Part shown: piece after piece, positions 57,523-64,000 of the stretch
Layout of the letters: every line of letters begins with the position of its first letter
How positions within the stretch are numbered: position 1 is the stretch's first letter
NCBI GenBank assembly: GCA_024138025.1
Contig: JAMXBD010001580.1
Span: 186,001 to 250,000 of the forward strand
DNA length: 64,000 nucleotides
Direction: 5' to 3'
Source: Combretum micranthum
Taxonomy: Eukaryota; Streptophyta; Magnoliopsida; Myrtales; Combretaceae
Translations under genes and position numbers: made by a program
The notes under the pieces: generated by a model
What the model was told of the DNA's origin: nothing
What the model saw: the letters and a program-made list of their open reading frames with translations, nothing else
Database searches by the model: none

Positions 57523-60500
57523 TGTCATGCCTTGAGGGGTACCCTAAACGTAGCAGTCCGTCGTACATAATACTAAAACCTAGGAATGACTGCCTCAGTC
57601 ATGCGAAGGCTTCCATATCATGTACAAGGCGTACATCACAACCAAGGGAACGCATCGGAGTAGCACAATTTACATTGATAATAATTAAGTAATAAGGTAA
57701 GGAGAATACTTAACATAAAATATAAACATGATAAATTACAATTCTTAGGGACATATCCCTCTATTGTCTTCAAGTCAAAATAAATACACTTCTTAGAAAT
57801 TTTCCAAAAACACTACCATCACATACATTATATATAAGGAACCTTACAAGCAACTTCATCCTATATTCCCATTACTTTCATGAAAGTTTAACATCCTTTC
57901 ATGACTTCTTTAATGTCATGATCTTCGATTTAAGCCACGAGTATACCTATTTTAACAAAATCTATGAGGGTATAAGCTTACAACTAGCTTAGTGAGGTAT
58001 TCCTTTTCATTCGCACTATGGTTTTGAAACAAGTTCATTTAAATTTTCATACATATAATATGCATACAATGCAACAATCACGTGATTACACAAATATATA
58101 TAGTTATCCAGAAACCATATATAGAATGGATTTACCCCTTCGTATTAAAAGTTAGGGAATTGTTGATGACGATCTTCGACCTTCTACAACTAGTCCCTAG
58201 GTCCCCACCCAAAGCGTTCGATTGGCTCGGCTCCGAACCTAGAGTTGCATTCTCTGAGTGATTTAGATTCTCTAAGAAAGAATATGGCCCGTGACCCATC
58301 ACGATAACAACCAATCCAACTCTATGTGTAGGAGCAGCAGGCTTTCGAAAGAGATGTGACTCGATGGATGCTATGCATGAGTGTTTTATTTTTCTTAAGC
58401 CAAACCATATTAAGGTTTATTAGGGGGCGATCAATCAATTTGGCAAGCAATAAGCAATCATATAAGTAAGTAAACAAATCACTTAAAAAGGCAATTTGAA
58501 GTTGCGATATTCTTAATTCTCATTTCACACATAAGCATAGAATCACATATATACATATTCCCAAATTCACCATACATATCCATTTTTATCTTTTCTTAGT
58601 ATACTAATACTACTACTTTATAAGCACAAGCAAGGTAACGAAATCAAGAGGAATAACTCACTCGTTCATTTCGCAATCTTTTTAGTCATAGCAATCCTCA
58701 GGAAGGGTAATCTCGTATCCTTCGTCACCTAGACAAAAGAAATACCCGGGATGAGTATTTCATAGAAATTCTACTAAACTTTCTCATTCTATTTCACAAT
58801 GTTTGTCAAAATCGCATAGAATGAAATTCCAATTTAAAATGGCCATAACTTGCTCATTTTAACTCGGAATTTCGCATATAATATACCGTTTTCTACCTAT
58901 TTGAAAAAGATCTATACGTTTCTAAGGTTATTTTTGTCATATAAAGTTGTTTGGGTTTCAAAACCGTAGGGTACATTTTAGAACGAAAATTTCAAATTTT
59001 GCGAAACAATTTTCCAACTCAACTTTATTCAAAAATCCTTTAGTAAAAAATATATATATATAGATATATATATGTATATATGTGATTAATAAATCCCTTG
59101 AGTATATAGATAAGATCACTTTATATGCAAAAATTCTAATGGTAGTGTTTCAACAATTTATTTCATAAAATAATTCATTTTGAAGTGTTAAAACTTAACT
59201 TGTCAAATTTCTTTTCAAGTTTGAAGAAACTTTATATTTTCTTAGGTTATTATAAATGAGTATATTCTTACTTTATTTTTCTCATTTCTTTTTCCAAAAC
59301 AAGTAAATTTTCCTTTAACATTGGTCTTTTATAATTTTTACTTCTAGTGATAAAAGATCAAAGTTATCAAAAAGTTTGTTAAGTTGTTGATAACCCATCT
59401 ATAATTTTGCATTTAGAATGGTTTTAAAAAATGAGTCTTTTCTTCTTATATTTCTTGTTTAAAAATATAAGCTCTTGTTTTCTAAAACTTGGTCTTTTAC
59501 TTCCTCCATAAATTTTATTTTAAAAGAATCTTTTTTATTGATAAACCTTTTGTTTTAGATCTTATGATATTTATATTCTTTGAAAATAAATTCTTTCTTT
59601 AGAAACTTGAAAATCATTATTTTCAAGTGGGTTTATAACATTATAGGTTGATTTTATTTTAACTTTGAAAACTAGTTTGCTTCTTGCTTTTGTTATGGAG
59701 TTAAAAAGAGTCTAATCTTAAGCTTTTTGTGAAAACTTTGAATACTGAAAAATTATTTTACTAAAACTTAGGTTACCATATTATAAAAAAAAGTGTTTAT
59801 TTCTTATATTTCCTTGGTAAAGCTATCTTTGTTATTTGAGAAAACTTTGACAAAACTTGTATTACTCCATTTCTATGTTGTTGATAATAATTTCATTATT
59901 TGATAATAAGCCACATAATAGAAAATTTTTTCAAGTTCCTTTATTAAAGAAAAATTCTACTTTTAAATTTAGTTGAGACAATATCATGATGATTATGCAT
60001 GTACATGAGCATGTAAAATAAAAATATGAGAAAGGTACTAGAAGCAAATAATAATAAGCAAGATAATAAAAAAAATATCAAGTATTGAGAACCATAACTT
60101 CATCATGGCATACCGGGACTAAGAATAGACTAGTCCAAAAAGAATAAAGAAAATGTTGTTTTGACTTGATATGGACAAGTCTAAGACTAAAAGACTAGTC
60201 TTAAAATATCATGAAATTAAATAAATGACAAGTGAGCTCATATGCTCTAAAAATTATATAAATACATAAATATACTTAGTTAGATATGAATAAGAAATTA
60301 GCATAATAACAATAATAAAATCCACATATATATGATCATAATAACAACATAATAAAAGTTGAATTTCATGTACAAAAACAAAACATAAACATTTTGTTGC
60401 TTTTACTACTCATATGAGTTTCAAAACAACACCATAGTCATGTTAAGTTACATGACATGGGTAAATAAATGGTTGAAAAAAGTTTACCTAAAGTGTTTAT

Positions 60501-61842
60501 GTGGTATGAAGATGGTAGAATAAGGTATTATGTGGAGTAGTGATATGTCGTAGATAGTTTGTGTATAAGAAGGATTTTTGTGAAGAATTGGTTTAAGAGA
60601 GTTGTGATAGGGAGAAATTTTGGAGAGATTTTGGGAGAGTTTTGGTAGTAAGATGAGTTGTGTGAAAGAATGAAGGAGAAATGGGGTATTTATAGAATTT
60701 TAGAGAAAAAATTATATGTAATTAAATTAATTGAAAAAAGAAAATAAATGAGAGTGAAGAGAGAGAGGGGGTGGACGGCAAAGAGGAAGGGAGAGAGAGA
60801 AAATTGATTAAAAATTAATTTTAGAAGAAAAATGTAAGAGAAGTTGAGTAATATGTGGTGTAGAATTTTTATGGGAAAAAAAATTGTAAGAAATAGGTGT
60901 GTAGGTGTAAGAATAGGTAGTAAGGAAAAGTAGAGATAGATGAATAGTAATGAATAGTAGAAAATACTATGAATAGTAAACTAGACAAATAAAATATCGG
61001 TAGTAATAAAAATACGCATATAAATGCAATATCTGAAATTTTTAACTACAAAAAAATTCTAAAATTGATATTTTTGAAAATATTATATTTTTACGAGTCT
61101 ATTGGTATTAATGGAATATTTTTGTCATCTGATGTATCGGGGCACGATTTTTAAAAACTGATCCCGTTCGGATCCGAATGACATTAGAAATTGCGAATCT
61201 GATATTTTTAAGCTTTCCTATATTATTACGACCTATTATCAACAATTGTTTTCATTTCATTTTTTAGGTTTTAAGAGAGCGGGATTGCTGGATCTTAAAC
61301 ACTAGGGTTTGTTGTAAGTTTTGTTGACTTAAGATTCCAGTTTGATTTCCGATTTTGTTGAGTTATTCGTAAGATCATAAAATTTTGGAGTTTTACTCGT
61401 ATCATATTTTTAGTTCAACGTCTATGGTTTATCTCATTTTATTTGTGATTATTTAATAGTTTTTAGTTCTCGGGATCGTTTAACCAAGTCTAGGGTTATG
61501 GGTTGACTTAGTTTGACTTTTGTGAAAATTGAAAATTTTGATTCTAAAATTCACCGAAGGATTTAAGGTCTTAGTATTTCGTTTTCAAGCGTTATTTGGA
61601 TATATCGTCTTGATTTGCATGTTAGAAATTAGATAGATCATTTTATTAGTGTACGGATATTGAATCAACCGATAGTTGGATATTCTATTTTGTTTTTAGG
61701 GTTCTCTTTTTCTCAAGATTAAGAATTCTCATGTTTGACCTTATTTAGAATTTAACTTGGTTCAATTTTTTAGGGTTTCGATTTTGTTTTTTTGACTTAT
61801 AGGATTAATTTCTAAGAAGTATGAAAATTCCAAGGGTTTACA
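57523..61842 (-). repeat. E8: chromovirus solo LTR (4320 bp)
   Basis: In plus orientation it begins TGTCATGCCTTGAGGGGTAC and ends TTCCAAGGGTTTACA. Flanks are ACTGC (57518-57522) and TCTGC (61843-61847), a 4 of 5 match expected of an aged target duplication. E5 integrase reads on at both sides. A minus-strand TATA (CTATAAATACCCC) lies near 60683-60696. A (TA)n-rich tract lies at 59048-59080. Confidence 0.85.
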
Positions 61843-62477
61843 TCTGCCAATCCATTTGTTTGTGGATGATATGTCGTAGAATGGTGATTAGTGACTTTGT
61901 ATTTGTTCAGTAGAGCCTCTACCATTCTATTGCAAAAATTGGTACAACGATCGCTGATAAGAGCTGTTGGCATTCTGAACCAAGCAAAAATATGAGACTT
62001 GACAAAATCTACAACAACTTTAGCATCATTAGTTCGGGTAGCTTTAGCTTCTACCCATTTTAAGACATAGTCCATAGCAAGGAGGATGTAAACATTCCCT
62101 AAAGAAGGAGGAAAATGACCCATAAAATCCATACCCGATACATCAAACATTTCATAAACAAGAATAGGGCTCTATGTCCTCAATTTCCAACCTTTTGACA
62201 TATATCACAAGACTTACAAAACAGGTATGAATCCTAAAATAGAAAAGGCCAAAACAAACCACACTCTAACACCTTATGAGTTGTTCCCTTTGGACCAAAG
62301 TGCCCTCCACATGCAAAAATGACAGAATTGTAAAATAGATGGGATTTCCTCTTGAGATATACACCTTCTAATGATTTGATCAAAACAATGTTTCCATAGG
62401 TAGGGGTCACCCCAAACATAGTATTTTGCATCACTTTTGATCTTATCTTTTTCAGTTCTAGATAATTCATTTGGCAA
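61843..62477 (-). pseudogene. E5 integrase zinc domain and start of core
   Basis: The zinc domain is spread over two frames (62477-62274 and 62470-62234): YYVWGDPYLWKHCFDQIIRR, CISQEEIPSILQFCH, and CGGHFGPKGTTHKVLECGLFW, with the CC pair in a following shifted segment (about 62210-62160). The core (62150-61843) has [20 protein letters not shown] with the first Asp and [16 protein letters not shown] with the second, up to YHPQTNG at the E8 junction. Several shifts make it non-functional. Confidence 0.8.
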
Positions 62478-62513
62478 AGTCCTAGTAACTAAATAGTTAA
62501 CTATATCAGCATA

Positions 62514-62958
62514 CTAAGGAGTTGTCTTTTGAACAGAAAAGAGATACTCATCTGGAAAATCATCTTGCAATGGAGTTGGCTCTTCACTCGAAGGTATCCT
62601 ACTGAGGTATTCTGTAATCAAGTTTTCTATGCCTTTCCTATCCCATATCTCCAAATTAAATTCTTGTAACAAGAGTATCCATCTGATAAGTCTTGGCTTT
62701 GCTGCCTTCTTTGAAAGTAGGTATTTAAGAGCAGCATGATCTAAAAACACAATCACTTTAGTTCCAAGTAAATAAGAACGGAATTTTTCTAAAGCAAAAA
62801 CAACAACTAGAAGTTCTTTTTCCATTGTCGAATAGTTGGATTGTGCACTGTCGAGTGTCCTTGAGGCATAGCAAAAAGCATGAGGAGTTTTCTAACTCTT
62901 TGTCCAAGGATAGCACCAATTGCAAAATTGCTTGCATCACACATGATCTCAGTTCCAA
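62514..62958 (-). pseudogene. E5 RNase H
   Basis: Two frames (62958-62758, then 62825-62514) join near 62880-62820. The first contains the shifted DASN-type start of RNase H (the plus strand here shows TTGCAAAATTGCTTGCATC). The second is [60 protein letters not shown] and a TEYLSRI end. Same order as E1. Confidence 0.8.
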
Positions 62959-63290
62959 TCAGGTGGTTGGATAATAAGAGTAGAAGTTAGCTTCTCCTTC
63001 AACTTGTCAAAAGCATGTTTGCAGGCTTCATCAAACTCAAATGACACATCTTTTTGTAATAATCTACATAAGGGTTGAGTGATCTGGGAAAAATCCTTGA
63101 TAAAGTGCTTGTAAAAATTTGTACTTCCAAAAAAAGAACGAACTTCCCGAGCATTCACAGGGTAAGGAAAGGATTTAATCACTTCAATCTTAGCCTTATC
63201 AACTTCAAGTCCCCTAGCAGATGTAATATGCCCTAGAATGAGACCTTGATCAACTATAAAATGCCATTTTTCATAATTCAAGGCAAGGTT
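62949..63290 (-). pseudogene. E5 reverse transcriptase, C-terminal part
   Basis: Begins at the E10 junction with NLALNYEKWHFIVDQGLILG, then ARGLEVDKAKIEVIKSFPYP, VRSFFGSTNFYKHFIKDFSQ and FDEACKHAFDKLKEKLTSTL. The catalytic part lies beyond E10. The open frame extends to 63380, but residues upstream of 63290 come from the E10 LTR and are not RT. Confidence 0.85.
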
Positions 63291-64000
63291 TGTAAGCTCC
63301 CGAATTTTTTTGAGAATGGTTTTGGAATACCGAATCGAAACCGTAAAGTCTGACCCAAGTTGAAACCGAACCTTAATCAATTTCGATCACGGGATTTCAT
63401 AAGAGAACCTTCAAAAACAAAAATAGAAAGTTCTATCATCGTTCGATTCAAAAAACCCGAACATGAAAAGATCCACCTATCTGATCCCTGATATAAACCC
63501 ATCAATTTCTAAGGCAAAGTTGGATTAAACCCTAACCCTAGTTAAACCGGAGTTTCAAAAGTCAACAAAGACCAAGACAGTCAAGCAATTTCAACTACGG
63601 CAATCCCGCGTTCTCAAACCCTAGAAAACGAAATTAAGTTAATGGCTTATAATAATTCGTAATAATATAGGGTAACATAAAAATATCAGATTCGTGAATT
63701 TCGAGTGTCCTTCGGACTCAAACGGGATCAGTTCTCGAAAAGCGTGTCCCGGAGCTCAGAATAATAAAAATATTCCAATAACATCAAAAGACTCGTAATT
63801 AAACAAGGATTTTAAAAATATCAGTTTTAGAATTTTTTGGTAACTAAAAATAACATATATAGCTTGTTTACGCGTATTTTTATTACTACCGGTATTTTAT
63901 ATATCTAGTCTACTATTCATAGTACTATTCCTACTATTCATTACTATTTTTCTATCTCTACTTTTTCTTACACCTATTTCTTACTACCTACATACCTATT
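63291..64000 (+). repeat. E10: chromovirus LTR, start only
   Basis: It begins TGTAAGCTCCCGAATTTTTT, which fits the TGTAAACCC / TGTAGGCTCC starts of E8 and E7. The sequence onward (GAATCGAAACCGTAAAG, then CGGACTCAAACGGGATCAG and CCGGTATTTTATATATC) matches the E8/E7 ends in inverted orientation. The window ends inside it, so whether it is a solo LTR or a full element is unknown. It splits E5 RT at 63290; possible target 5-mer AGGTT (63286-63290). Confidence 0.75.

Larger units (their letters stand above)
46825..63290 (-). mobile_element. E5: Athila-like element split by three solo LTRs and cut by E10
   Basis: Minus-strand order: RT part (63290-62949), RNase H, integrase (to 61843; 57522-57416; 53733-53224), post-pol motif, 3' region with internal purine tract, polypurine tract and 3' LTR (48324 to about 46825). 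E6, E7 and E8 interrupt it; gene sequence resumes across each. The 5' LTR, gag and protease lie right of E10, outside the window. The 3' region is about 1.4 kb and has no E1-type downstream ORF. Confidence 0.8.

Noticed and set aside
63291..63380. N-terminal 30 residues of the ORF starting at 63380
   Set aside because: This part is read from the E10 LTR; RT similarity begins exactly at 63290.

Overview
The window is plant nuclear DNA, most likely from a flowering plant and probably a dicot. It consists of nested Ty3/gypsy LTR retrotransposons, and I found no host gene, tRNA, rRNA or CRISPR array. The plant assignment rests on primer sites complementary to plant tRNA-Asp and initiator tRNA-Met, on Athila-type and chromodomain-type (Del/Tekay-like) pol genes, on AT-rich sequence, and on very long LTRs whose outer ends carry the CGTGACA/TGTAA(A)C termini of this chromovirus group. 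Dense nesting and solo LTRs fit pericentromeric or other heterochromatin. The species cannot be named from the sequence.

Layout (E0-E10 are labels of my own). E0 (1-3046, minus) is a shortened Athila-like element cut by E1. E1 (3047-15748, plus) is a nearly complete Athila-like element: LTR, tRNA-Asp primer site, gag-PR-RT-RNase H-IN, then a separate downstream ORF behind a candidate intron; its 3' LTR is cut short. E2 (15749-28939, minus) has two giant LTRs (4859 and 4826 bp) around a 3.5-kb interior with only gag-type genes. E3 (28940-39607, minus) is a decayed chromovirus with gag, PR, RT, RNase H, IN and chromodomain, plus an extra ORF ahead of gag; its left LTR is reduced to 155 bp. E4 (39608-42686, minus) keeps an Athila-like 5' LTR, primer site and most of gag. 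E9 (42687-43767) is a chromovirus LTR fragment. 43768-46824 is unassigned decayed repeat DNA. E5 (46825-63290, minus) is an old Athila-like element split by three solo chromovirus LTRs: E6 (48937-52333), E7 (53734-57415) and E8 (57523-61842). A further LTR, E10 (63291 to the end), lies in its RT gene.

Nesting order read from the junctions: E1 went into E0's LTR, E4 into E9, E3 into E4's gag, and E2-family DNA into both E1's 3' LTR and E3's LTR. E2's two outer flanks do not match each other. That suggests recombination between two E2 copies that deleted the DNA between them, or an assembly join.

Most notable: (i) E2 carries two successive gag-type coding blocks, each behind a phase-matched 3' splice-site-like junction; (ii) E3 has a degenerate ~360-codon sense ORF between primer site and gag; (iii) GCCGGCG/GCCAGCGTA motif arrays occur in the U3 of three Athila-like elements and again ahead of E1's downstream ORF; (iv) E1's genes are broken by eight frameshifts and no in-frame stop, which looks more like indel sequencing error than decay.
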